Below are positions 52,496 through 62,521 of a DNA stretch of 64,000 bases, piece by piece; within the stretch, counting starts at the first letter, position 1, and every line of letters starts with the position of its first letter. Source of the stretch: Pyrenophora tritici-repentis (Eukaryota > Ascomycota > Dothideomycetes > Pleosporales > Pleosporaceae); the NCBI RefSeq assembly GCF_003171515.1, contig NC_089392.1:1364001-1428000 (forward strand), written 5' to 3'. The position numbers and the translations under genes are program-made. The notes beneath the pieces were generated by a model. The model did not search any database and was not told the origin of the DNA. It saw only the letters and a program-made list of their open reading frames with translations.

Positions 52496-55400
52496 ATGCG
52501 ACTCTTACACTACACAGGTGGCGGCGAGCTTGCCTGGACAAAGGACTTGATCGGTGACGATAAGATCCCGTCCTACGCGATACTCTCTCATACCTGGGAC
52601 GAGGGCCAAGAAGTAACCTTCGACGATCTGATGAAGAACAGCGGAAAGAGTAAGACAGGATACAACAAGATCCATTTTTGTGCATCACAGGCCAAGCGCG
52701 ATGGTCTAGACTACTTCTGGATAGACACGTGCTGCATCGACAAGTCGAACAATGCAGAACTTTCGGAAGCGATCATTTCCATGTTTCGCTGGTACAAGAA
52801 CGCAGAGAGGTGCTACGTGTATCTTTCTGATGTCTCTAGCAAGCCTCCCGGAGAAGGTAGCGATGCGCACAGGAAGCGGAAACCTGTGATTAGGAAGAGC
52901 AGGTGGTTTACGAGAGGCTGGACACTTCAAGAGCTTATCGCTCCAGCATCCGTTGAGTTTTTCTCCAAGGAAGGAGAGCGGCTTGGTGACAAAGAATCCC
53001 TGAAGCAGACTCTTCATGAGATCACTGGCATCACCATGCGAGCGCTTGAAGGCAGTCCAATGACTTGCTTTACTGTGGACGAACGGATGCAGTGGGCACA
53101 AGGACGCAACACAAAGTGCGAGGAGGACGAGGCGTACTCTCTTCTGGGCATCTTCGACGTCCAGATGCCGCTTCTGTATGGCGAGAAGCGGGAGAAGGCC
53201 TGGCACCGGTTGCGACGAGAGATTCGAGAGCATCACTCGATTGACTTGCCTGTTGTAACAGGCGCTTCTTTCGATTCGCATAACGAGGAACACAACGCAC
53301 GATGCCTGCCCAACACCCGCACTGAGCTGCTGGACGCAATCACAACATGGGCGAATAACACGAGTGGCAAACCCATATTCTGGCTGAGCGGGATGGCCGG
53401 CACAGGGAAGTCTACGATTGCGCGGACGGTCGCTGAGTCGTTTTTCAGCCGCGGTCAGCTAGGAGCAAGCTTCTTCTTCAAGAGAGGTGAAGGCGAGCGC
53501 GGCAACGCTTCGCGTTTCTTCACTACCATCGCTACCGACTTAGTGGTGCACGAGCCAGGCATGCTAGCTGGGATTAAGAAGGCGCTTAATGAGGACTCGG
53601 CCATCTCACAGCGAGCTTTGAAAGACCAGTTTGAGAAGCTGGTGTTGCAGCCACTCCTCAGCATACGGCAGGCTCGTTCGCACGGCTTAGCGCGTGTTAT
53701 TGTGATAGACGCGCTGGACGAATGCGAGCGAGAGGAAGACATTCGAGCCATTCTCCAGCTCCTTGCTAAGACAAAGCACGTCCAGCCAGTGCCGTTACGG
53801 ATCGTGGTAACTAGCCGGCCCGAGCTCCACATTCGCCTTGGCTTTCAGGCGATGCCAAACGGCACATACCAAGACCTCGTCCTCCACGAAGTACCAAGGA
53901 ACACGATCGAACACGACATCCGTCTGTTCCTAGAGCATGAGCTTGGTGTGATACGAAAAGAACGCATGTTAGCCTCAGACTGGCCAGCGCAACACCAGAT
54001 CCTGGCGTTGGTCGAGCTAGCTGTGCCGCTGTTCATCTACGCTGCCACCGTGTGTCGGTATGTTGGTAGCAAAGGAAGCAGTCCTACAGCTTTTCTGAAC
54101 AAGGTTTTGCAGTATCAAAAAGCGACCTTTTCGCAGCTAGATCGGACGTACCTCCCTGTGCTCGACCAGCTGCTTTGTGAGCAGGAGGAAGACGAGAAGG
54201 AAACGTGGCTTCAGGCTTTCCGAGAAGTGGTCGGCAGTGTTGTTGTTCTCGAAAGCCCGCTCTCTACTGTCTCACTTGCCCGGCTGCTTCAAGTTCCAAG
54301 AGAGGAGATCCAGTGCCGACTTGACTCTTTGCACTCTGTTCTTAGTGTTCCTGACAGCGAGGATGCGCCTGTTCGTCTTTTGCACTTGTCCTTTCGCGAG
54401 TTCCTCGTCGACCCCCAGAAACAGGGAAAGAGCCCGTTCTGGGTGGACGAGAAAAGCACGCACAAGAAGCTCGCCTTTAATTGCCTTAAGCTTATGTCTG
54501 GACCAAGCGGCCTACACCAAGATATGTGTAGCCTTCCAGGACCCGGGACCCTAAGAAGCGAGATTGACGAGGGGAGAATCACTAGTAGTTTGTCACCTGA
54601 CCTGCAGTACGCGTGTCGTTACTGGGTCGATCATCTCAAGCAGGGTCAGCAAGATATCCTCGATAGAGACACGACCTACCTCTTTCTACAGCAGCACCTT
54701 CTTCATTGGCTCGAGGCCATGAGCCTTATAAGAGAATCCAGCAGATGCGTCGACTTGCTCGACAGCCTTCAGGCACTTGCCGGCGTAAGATCTCTACAAA
54801 ACACCTTCCTACTGTGCTAACGTGCAACGCAGCCATCTGCAAAGCTAGTTTCAGGCTTTCTTTACGATGCTAAGCGGTTCGTGCTGCGGTTCCAATCTGT
54901 GCTTACAGATGCGCCACTGCAAATCTATTACTCCGCGCTAGTGTTCGCACCAGAGAGGAGCCTAACACGAAAAACTTTTGTAGATCAAGTGCCAGAAAGG
55001 GTCAAGATGCTGTCTACGAAAGAAACAGATTGGGACGAGTGTCGCAGCACGCTCGAGGGTCATTCTAAGTATGTCAACGCGGTGGCCTTCTCGCCAGATG
55101 GGCAGCTGGTCGCGTCGGCATCTAGCGACAAGACAGTACGGCTGTGGGAGGCGGCGACAGGGACGTGTCGCAGCACGCTCGAGGGCCATTCCCACCATGT
55201 CACGGCGGTGGCCTTCTCGCCAGACGGGCAGCTGGTCGCGTCGGCATCTAGCGACAAGACAGTACGGCTGTGGGAGGCGGCGACAGGGATGTGTCGCAGC
55301 ACGCTCGAGGGCCATTCCGACCATGTCACGGCGGTGACCTTCTCGCCAGACGGGCAGCTAGTCGCGTCGGCATCTGGCGACAAGACAGTACGGCTGTGGG

Positions 55401-56980
55401 AGGCGGTGACAGGGGCGTGTCGCAGCACGCTCGAGGGCCATTCTGAGTATGTCAACGCGGTGGCCTTCTCGCCAGACGGGCAGCTGGTCGCGTCGGCATC
55501 TTACGATAGCACAGTGCGGCTGTGGGAGGCGACGACAGGGATGTGTCGCAGCACGCTCGAGGGCCATTCCAGAGAAGTTAGGGTGGTGGCCTTCTCGCCA
55601 GACGGGCAGCTGGTCGCGTCGGCATCTTACGATAGCACAGTGCGGCTGTGGGAGGCGACGGCAGGGACGTGTCGCAGCACGCTCGAGGGCCATTCTTCTG
55701 TTGTCAACGCGGTGGCCTTCTCGCCAGACGGGCAGCTGGTCGCATCAGCATCTGGCGACAAGACAGTGCGGCTGTGGGTGGCAGCGACGAGGACGTGTCG
55801 CAGTACGCTCGAGGGCCATTCTTCTGTTGTCAACGTGGTGACCTTCTCGCTAGACGGGCAGCTAGTCGCGTCGGCATCTGGCGACAAGACAGTACGGCTG
55901 TGGGAGGCGGCGACAGGGACGTGTCGCAGCACGCTCGAGGGCCATTCTGACGATGTCACGGCGATGGCCTTCTCGCCAGACGGGCAGCTGGTCGCGTCGG
56001 CATCTAGCGACAAGACAGTACGGCTGTGGGAGGCGGCGACAGGGACGTGTCGCAGCACGCTCGAGGGCCATTCCAGGGAAGTTAGGGTGGTGGCCTTCTC
56101 GCCAGACGGGCAGCTGGTTGCGTCGGCATCTTACGATAGCACTGTACGGCTGTGGGATGCGACGACAGGGAGGTGTCGCAGCACGCTCGAGGGCTATTCC
56201 AGGGAAATTAGGACAGTGGCCTTCTCGCCAGACGGGCAGCTGGTCGCGTCAGCATCTTACAATAGCACAGTGCGGCTGTGGGAGGCGGCGACAGGGAGGT
56301 ATCGCAGCACGCTCGAGGGCCATTCTTCTATTATCAACGCGGTGGCCTTCTCGCCAGACGGGCAGCTGGTCGCATCAGCATCTGGCGACAAGACAGTGCG
56401 GCTGTGGGTGGCAGCGACGAGGACGTGTCGCAGCACACTCGAGAGCCATTCTGACGATGTCACGGCGGTGGCCGTCTCGCCAGACAGGCAGCTGGTCGCG
56501 TCGGCATCTGGCGACAAGATAGTGCGGCTGTGGGAGGCGGCGACAGGGACGTGTCGCAGCACGCTCGAGGGCCATTCCTACTATGTCTGGGCGTTAGCTT
56601 TCTCGCCAGACGGGCAGCTGGTCGCATCAGCATCTGGCGACAAGACAGTATGGCTGTGGGAGGCGGCGACAGGGACGTGTCGCAGCAAGTTCGAAAGCCC
56701 TTCTGGGTACATCACTTATATTGATTTCTCGCCAGATGGCCAGGTACTTCACACGGATAAAGGCGATATTCCTTTGCCTCAAACCCCTTGTGTCACATCG
56801 CTCTTAAGGCCGCAGCAGCAGTCTTTCTACGTTGTAGTACAGGATCAGTGGATATTGTGCAACCAGCTACGTGCTCTGTGGCTTCCGCCAGAGTATCGAG
56901 CAAGGTCGACCGCTGTACGCGAGGACATAGCTTGTCTGGGGCTTGTATCTGGTCGTGTGGTTCTGCTAAAAATTCTTTAG
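52496..56980 (+). CDS. HET-NACHT-WD40 NLR (HNWD/HET-E type STAND protein)
   Basis: Two exons, 52496-54784 and 54833-56980; a 48-nt intron with GTAAG, CTAAC branch site and GCAG acceptor joins them in phase, giving 1478 residues with no break. Domains: HET (residues 1 to about 230) with YAILSHTWDE, DYFWIDTCCIDK, RGWTLQELIAP and EDEAYSLLGIFDV; NACHT with P-loop GMAGTGKST (residues 299-307) and Walker B VIVIDALDEC (about 400-409); a helical linker; then 13 complete 42-residue WD40 repeats plus a degenerate fourteenth and a C-terminal extension. In Podospora anserina proteins of this design (HET-E, HET-D, HET-R) recognise partner alleles through the WD propeller and cause incompatibility cell death through the HET domain. 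Here the gene lies alone between transposon-like inverted repeats. Its ligand is unknown. Confidence 0.95.
55040..56677 (+). repeat. 13 tandem 126-bp WD40 repeats
   Basis: Thirteen units of exactly 126 bp (42 codons), each beginning CRSTLEGHS (first residue Tyr in unit 11), without a single insertion or deletion. Units are nearly identical except at residues 10-12 and 14 (KYVN, HHVT, DHVT, EYVN, REVR, SVVN, DDVT, REIR, SIIN, YYVW), 29-31 (SDK, GDK, YDS) and 37-41. Units 10-11-12 resemble units 5-6-8, suggesting block duplication. A degenerate unit follows from 56678. Confidence 0.97.
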
Positions 56981-57297
56981 CGCCATGCATCAATCATCAG
57001 CTTTTACGATAGGTACAGCTTAGAATTTACAGGATGCGATGAATGTTTGTTCAATATTGTAACGGGGTGAGGAGAGGAGGACTGCGTTGCATTGTGTAGC
57101 TATGGAGGAACTGCAGCTATATAGGTGTGTGTGATGATAAAGTGTGGTAGCGATAGCCGTACCTAGCTCTCACTCAAGTGGATCTTGGCAAGGCCTAAAC
57201 CGTTACAAATATAACTATAAGTCATGCTGTTAGCAGTCTTCTTCGATGAGGTCCTAGCGTTAGAGTTCATAGGCTCGGACCGCCTGCTAGGGTTAAG
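56981..57297. other. 3' flank of the NLR inside the element
   Basis: About 320 bp of untranslated-like sequence between the NLR stop codon and the degraded right inverted repeat. No transposase remnant is recognisable. Confidence 0.5.
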
Positions 57298-57703
57298 CCA
57301 CTGTTCCGACAACCGCTAGAAATAGATTACGCGACGATGATTACATCAGACATGTGGGGCCACGTAGCGCAAGCCGAGGTACCGATCACTACAGCGATTT
57401 TGTATAAACATAGGCGTCGCAGCCGCTACGAGGCTAGATATGGCTTACCGTGCTGTTATGTAGTCTCTAGGACTTAGTAACACTCTTTTGTAAGTACTGT
57501 AGACGCTAGGAGCTAATACATAGTGCTGCAGCGAAGCAACAATGTTATACACGAAAAGAGAACTGCTTGTAACTTTTACACAGAGGCGGTAATAGCAACG
57601 TAATTTTTAGATAGAAGGAGTGGGAGGTGTTTATAAATAGCCCTAATACATAACTAATAAAGGATTATAGCTACTATCAACATGTGCGTAGAAAGCGATC
57701 TGT

Positions 57704-57768
57704 TGAAAGTCAAAGTACCCCTCATTTGTCCCAGCACGGCGGGTGTCCCAGCACTCAGGGAGGGACAT
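57704..57768. repeat. Right terminal inverted repeat of the NLR element (65-bp core)
   Basis: Read inward, its two 17-bp units are CCCTGAGTGCTGGGACA and CCCGCCGTGCTGGGACA (14 of 17 identical). Begins ATGT rather than ACGT. Degraded inverted homology to the left end extends inward to about 57298. TA follows at 57769-57770. Confidence 0.92.
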
Positions 57769-58131
57769 TAGGGACTGTGAGATATGAAGGAGATGTAATC
57801 TCAAGTATGAGAGACGTGAAACCGCTCAGGAGCCCATTGTTAAGATGCTGTTAGTATATGCTCTTCGGTTCAGTGCGAAGCAGCAACGATCAAGCCAGTC
57901 AGGCCAGACATCTAATCATAGATAGAAGTGAGTAAAAGAAAGTTGAGTTTGACATCACATTGAAAAGTTATGGATAGCACTGGAGAAGGACAGTTGGGCA
58001 ACAATGCTCTTTATTTGACGCGAAACAAGGACATAACATAAATTGACAAAACAAAGAACCATGCTCAGCTACGCTTTGCATGGTATCAACTAAAGCCAAA
58101 AACTAACAATAACAGAGAATCAACTCACCAC
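57769..58131. other. Spacer between the NLR element and the coiled-coil gene
   Basis: 363 bp including the right TA duplication; holds the 3' flank of the minus-strand gene to the right. Confidence 0.5.
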
Positions 58132-59256
58132 TCACGCCACCGAAAAGCGCTTGCTAGTACCCGTACTAGAAAGACCAAGCTTCGCCTTCATCGATGCCCA
58201 AGTGCTAGGCTCGGAAGACAGGCGACCCAAAAAGCGCTCAGCATCCACCTTGATCACCGAAAAGACCATGAGCATAGCGTTAGCACTAGTGAAAATGCTA
58301 TGGAGCTTCCGACAAACCTCCTGCTCAGCAACACTACCAGTCCCAGACAAAGAAGTGTACAGGTCTTGGTAGTAGGACAAGTCCTGGCTAGCCGTAGTCA
58401 TGAGAGAATCCAAATCCTGCGGCAGCGTAGCCATGGCAGCGGGATTGGGATTCGACAGTGTCTGGAACAGGCCCTGGAAGATCTGTAGCATGTCAAGGGT
58501 GCGGGCGTAGAAGTTGTCCAAAGGTGTGATCTCGCCCACAACGACATCGTAAAGCGTCTCCATCTTGTTCAACAAAAGGGTCTTGTCGTTGAGCAGTGCG
58601 GCAGAAGAGCAGTTCTCCGTCTCCAAAGAATCGATGAGGGTAGTGAAGGTTTCGTTGAACTGCTCGCTTTCCGTCTCAACCTGGGAAGAGTGGGAGAGCA
58701 TGTCGGCAAGCTCGGCGTCCTTGGCTACAATCGTCTCTGCGTCTTGAGCGCGGAGCGCTTCGAAGACTTCAGCTGCACGTTGGTTCTCCTCTTGCAAGTT
58801 GCGAATGGTGGACTGTTGCTGCTCGATCTCGCGTTGAAGACGAACAATCTTCGCGGCCAGTTCATCAGAAGCGATCTGATCCCTGGCAGCCTTGTTGAAG
58901 TTTTGCTCAGCACGCTTTGCACGGCGTGTTGAGACTTCAGAAATCTCCTTCTGGAACTCGATCATGCGGTGCGCCACCTGGAGATCAACCTTGAGGGCCC
59001 TAAAGTCAGCCGGCTGGTCTTCAATCTCCTGCTCCTTCTCCTTAAGCTTGGCCAGCAACTCCTCGTTCTCCGCCTGCAGATCCTTCTCGTGTTTCTCCAT
59101 CTCCCGGATGAATTCGCGTGCCGTCTTGAGCTCTGCAATGTCCTGGAAATGAACCCGCATTTCCTTTGGAATGATCTGCTCGATCTTATAGCCTTGCGCC
59201 TGCGCTCCGGCTAGGATCTGAGAAAGCTGCTTTTGCAAATCACCGAGGTTAGACAT
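58132..59256 (-). CDS. Coiled-coil protein of unknown function
   Basis: Intronless, 374 residues. The ATG at 59256 (MSNLGDLQKQ) was chosen because the open frame upstream begins only with GTG. Residues about 50-215 form a long predicted coiled coil (Glu/Gln/Lys/Ala heptads such as FIREMEKHEKDLQAENEELLAKL in parts). The C-terminal part is helical and less charged (PLDNFYARTLDMLQIF, QDLSYYQDLYTSLSG, LHSIFTSANAMLMVFSVIKVDAERFLGRL) and ends with a Ser/Lys tail. No catalytic motif, signal peptide or membrane segment is seen. I do not recognise the family; it may be a structural or adaptor protein. It is the first gene right of the NLR element. Confidence 0.78.
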   Translation of the reverse strand: MSNLGDLQKQLSQILAGAQAQGYKIEQIIPKEMRVHFQDIAELKTAREFIREMEKHEKDLQAENEELLAKLKEKEQEIEDQPADFRALKVDLQVAHRMIEFQKEISEVSTRRAKRAEQNFNKAARDQIASDELAAKIVRLQREIEQQQSTIRNLQEENQRAAEVFEALRAQDAETIVAKDAELADMLSHSSQVETESEQFNETFTTLIDSLETENCSSAALLNDKTLLLNKMETLYDVVVGEITPLDNFYARTLDMLQIFQGLFQTLSNPNPAAMATLPQDLDSLMTTASQDLSYYQDLYTSLSGTGSVAEQEVCRKLHSIFTSANAMLMVFSVIKVDAERFLGRLSSEPSTWASMKAKLGLSSTGTSKRFSVA

Positions 59257-59896
59257 GATGATGGATGTGGTGATCTGCACTTGTCGAGTGGGTGGTGTGA
59301 GAAAGTGACATGGGAAGAGAAAGGACCCTTTAAATAGGGAGCGAAGTGAGAGATTGTGTTGACATTGTTTGTGAACAGCTATGATTCTTGATGCAAGAAA
59401 GATGGTGGTGTTATGTTAGGTTGGAACAGTGTCGTGCTTGTACAACGTACGCATCCGAGACTTACCGACTCAGGTCGTCAGTTTGCTGGTATACACTGGA
59501 GCGCGTAGTATGTAACCATTATGAGCGATATCTCACAATGTAGGAAACTAGACAGTATTTCAAGTGTCGGTAAAATCCATCGTGCATATAGAAACAAAGC
59601 CTACTCTTGACGTGTGCACACATTGTGAACTTGATTTAGCGCCCTTTTCCGGCTGATGTCCCTTCACTATCTATCCCAATTGACAGGATAGCGTAAATTG
59701 CTGACAGCAGGCTCGATAAGTTCCTTCGGCACCCACTCGCTCTGTCTCTCCTGAAACGCGTTCGCGACGAGATATGGTAGACGCGTGATATGCCCGCAGA
59801 ATGGACGCGGCATAGAGATTTCGCGTACATATATGAGAGGATCAGGTAGACGCGATCTCCTCTGTATAAGCTGGATTTAATTTCGCGATCGTTGGT
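59257..59896. other. Intergenic spacer
   Basis: 640 bp between the coiled-coil gene promoter and the 3' end of the F-box-type gene; nothing recognisable. Confidence 0.5.
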
Positions 59897-61282
59897 TCAC
59901 TCCTGTTCCATCGCCGCGCTGTCGAGCAACAAGATAAAACGCGGGTGGCCTGGGACTCGCCATACATCTTCTTGCCAATGACCTGTTGCGATCTTTTCTC
60001 GCAGCGTGGGCGCCTGCTCAGGCCACGATGCCAACACACGAGGCGCATGTCTTATCAATGCGGCAATAATATCGCCTAGCTTCACTCCTTCGTCATTCTG
60101 TGTCAAGCGTCAAGGTTGGGGAGAATCATCATCTCGTATTAGAGCTATCGGGAAGAGGTCTATATACGCAGTGGGAGGAGAGAAGGAGCTAGGCCGTAAA
60201 GGTACTAGCGGGTAAATAGGTGGCTGCCTGGTTGCCCAAAGAGGAGCCAAGGGATAAGCCCTATGGCCGACATTCTGCAATCGCACAAGAAGCTCCTTGT
60301 TCGAAATTTTCAGGTATTCGCGGTCCTCATGTGGCAAGAAGGTTGTGTAGGCATTATGGTATATACCAACGACTCCACACGGAGGGTTTGCAAGGAACAT
60401 TGGTCCCAAAAATTCGAAGGCCTTGGTGGAGACGAACGGATTGACCAGTAAAGATCCAGCAAGTTCTGATCGCAACGTCATCTCAATGCGTCCATTGACA
60501 CACGCAAGCCATCTAGGGAAGAGGGCTGTAAAGTATGGGTTTATCTCAAATTGACCAAAGTCTAGCCAGTAGCGATTTGGGTGGTGTGACGTAGGTTCAA
60601 TATGCACAATGCCGTATCTGTTTTCCATTGTTCCGTGCTGAGTGTCATCGAAGCTGTCCAATACCATAGAAAGAGCTGTTGGTAAGTTGGAAGCCTGGGT
60701 GTAATGAGCCGGAAAATACAGAGTCTTCCTTGCGACAAGCCGGTGTCGTCTACCATCGTCTTTGGTGGTACCACGATGGATGCGCTGCATGGATTGAGTG
60801 AGGGTGTTACTAAAAAGATCGACTTCCTCGCATGTTGATGGGTCCCAGATATCTGGATTACCATCAACGACAGTGTCATACTCAACAGGTCGGCGGGTAG
60901 CCGGTGAGTTCCAGAATCTGTGAAATAGGTGGCCTGTGATGATTGACGTAGCGGATTTACGCCATTCTTTGGACACAAACCAGGCCGAAATTTGTGCTTC
61001 AGCGTCCGCGAATTGGAGAATGTGGTCTAGAAGCTCCGGTATACGCAAGGCTTTGTAATTTGATGCGGGTACTGGTGTGGGCCTTGCCGGCTGGACCAAC
61101 TCGTCTTGTGTATAGCGACTCGGCGAATATTTCGAGATCCGCTCGTTGACATGTCTTGTTGTATCTGATCTCCACCGAATGAGGGTTGCCTCCTCATCCT
61201 CCATATACGGCGGCTGTTTGATTGCGCGGTAATTGTATTTCTTCCAGGCACTGGCCATTTCTACGAGCCTGTGATGATACAT
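59897..61282 (-). CDS. F-box-type protein, frame interrupted by TGA near the C-terminus
   Basis: From ATG at 61282 (a second ATG is at 61258) an intronless frame encodes 390 residues to a TGA at 60112-60110. An F-box-like motif lies at about residues 75-120 (ALRIPELLDHILQFADAEAQISAWFVSKEWRKSA). The rest resembles fungal F-box proteins of unknown target, with CVNGRIEMTL and PMFLANPPCGVVGIYH. The same frame continues after the TGA for 70 codons to a stop at 59897 (NDEGVKLGDIIAALIRHA to GHPRFILLLD), which resembles the usual C-terminal part of such proteins. Possible explanations are a nonsense mutation, TGA readthrough, or a 108-nt intron (60205-60098, donor GTACCT, acceptor ACACAG) that joins in phase. 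Likely an SCF substrate adaptor if functional. The ORF also extends upstream of 61282 without an ATG. Confidence 0.65.
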
Positions 61283-61902
61283 GTCACTGCTTATTTCTCT
61301 GTCTGGATGGTGTACAGCGATAAGAACATCCGTAGTGTCTCCTCCATGCTTCTGAAGAGCTACATGAGTGCGGAGTTTTGCTTTTGTCGACTGCAATGCG
61401 GTGTCCTCGCAAAGCGTTGTTTAGCAGTAGAGGTCGAAAGCACAAGAGTCATGAGTTGGTAGTTGCTCATAGATTTGTAAGGTGCTAGATCGTGGAAGAA
61501 TTGCTATATTTCCTTTAATATGTAAGCTCCCACTGGTGACTGAATTACAGGCAACATATGTTGTAAGCAAATAGGCACCTGCTCTCAGACTGGTTGTGCA
61601 ATGTACTAAGGCGCTAATACAATCTCGGCCGTCTACTAGCGCAAATTCCATGGTTCCGGCGCACACAATGAGGCCATACGATAGTTAACGGCACCATCCA
61701 CTCGGGAGGCTGACTGGGATGCTTCCATACCTTATATCAGAAACAGCGCTTACATGAGCAATATGCGCCGCCAAAAGACGCATGCACCAGGTCAAACAAT
61801 TCATCACATCACTGCAAGACGAATAATCAGTACCAGAGTTCAACTCAATGATTGCTACTATTCAACCTTAAAACGTTGATCCGCCTTCTATCCTGATAAA
61901 TA
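61283..61902. other. Intergenic spacer
   Basis: About 620 bp upstream of the F-box-type gene. One 81-codon antisense frame at 61421-61666 is not recognisable. No repeat seen. Confidence 0.45.
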
Positions 61903-62112
61903 ACAACCAAGGACAACTGCGACTTCAACCACATCGGATACTATAATTGGGACCACGAGGAGATCTCCGAGGCTCTTCTAGATAGCGCTATTGATAAAGA
62001 TGATAGAGTTATTGGGCGAGCCTACACCAGACGGATAAGCAGGTTTGGGATGAGGAGAGAACTCTAGAATGTAGTCAGAGGGCATTTTAGAGAGTTGTTG
62101 GAGTCAAAGTAA
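61903..62112 (+). pseudogene. Short decayed coding fragment with in-frame TAG
   Basis: An open frame without ATG reads DNCDFNHIGYYNWDHEEI, then SEALLDSAIDKDDRVIGRAY and TRRISRFGMRREL, meets a TAG at 62065-62067, and goes on in the same frame with NVVRGHFRELLESK to TAA at 62110-62112. The composition looks protein-like and CAG-to-TAG is a common RIP-type change, so this may be the 3' remnant of a gene. The family is not recognised and a start or upstream exon was not found. Confidence 0.3.
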
Positions 62113-62521
62113 ATAGACATATATGATGGCATATGTATATACAATCCAGATGGATTACTATTTGACGAAGGCTCCATCACATGTATTGTAGGAAGTTGGA
62201 TAGGCGGGGCTAGGGCTGGGTGAGAGAATATTCATGATTTCTAGCCGCTTGATAACGTCTATTGGCAATAGCGGTATCGGTTATTCGTTAGCGGTAACTT
62301 TGTGAAGTTGGTGTGGTGGTTTGCGTGGTTGGGTTTTGATGTGCCATGAAAGGATGCGGCGATCTGACTGTGGGGATGTGGCTAACACCATGGCGGGGTA
62401 CCGTAGGATGGCGCGATGGGGGCTTGAACATGACGTCACATGCATTGTTTGCGATGGCGCAGTAACGTGTGAAGATGTGGCATATAGGTAAGAGTGCTTT
62501 CACTGCTCGTCGACTCTAGGC
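62113..62521. other. Promoter region of the amidase gene
   Basis: 409 bp, fairly A/T-rich at its left side; no gene or repeat seen. Confidence 0.5.

Larger units (their letters stand above)
51536..57768 (+). mobile_element. Putative NLR-carrying TIR element, 6233 bp
   Basis: The segment begins ACGTCCCTCCCTGAG at 51536 and ends with the inverted form at 57768, with TA on both outer sides (51534-51535 and 57769-57770). The outer 65 bases match at 61 positions. Further in, inverted matches recur at nearly equal distance from each end (for example 158/158, 196/195, 243/242, 316/315 and 425/424 bp), so the inverted homology is about 430-480 bp long but degraded. The only gene inside is the HET-NACHT-WD40 NLR; no transposase is present. 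The end layout (ACGT start, TA duplication, two 17-bp tandem units at bases 9-25 and 26-42) equals that of the pogo-type element at 29269-31119, suggesting a non-autonomous member of the same superfamily. That the NLR moves with the ends is inference. Confidence 0.85.

Noticed and set aside
54785..54880. NLR and WD-repeat parts as two separate genes
   Set aside because: A 48-nt intron with good donor, branch site and acceptor joins the two frames in phase, matching the expected HNWD domain order.
54962..56575. Many overlapping frames on both strands in the WD repeat region
   Set aside because: Repeated 126-bp units keep alternative frames open; the 1478-residue NLR frame explains the region.
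55040..56677. Possible CRISPR-like or satellite array
   Set aside because: The units have no spacers, are exactly 42 codons and encode WD40 repeats; the organism is a eukaryote.
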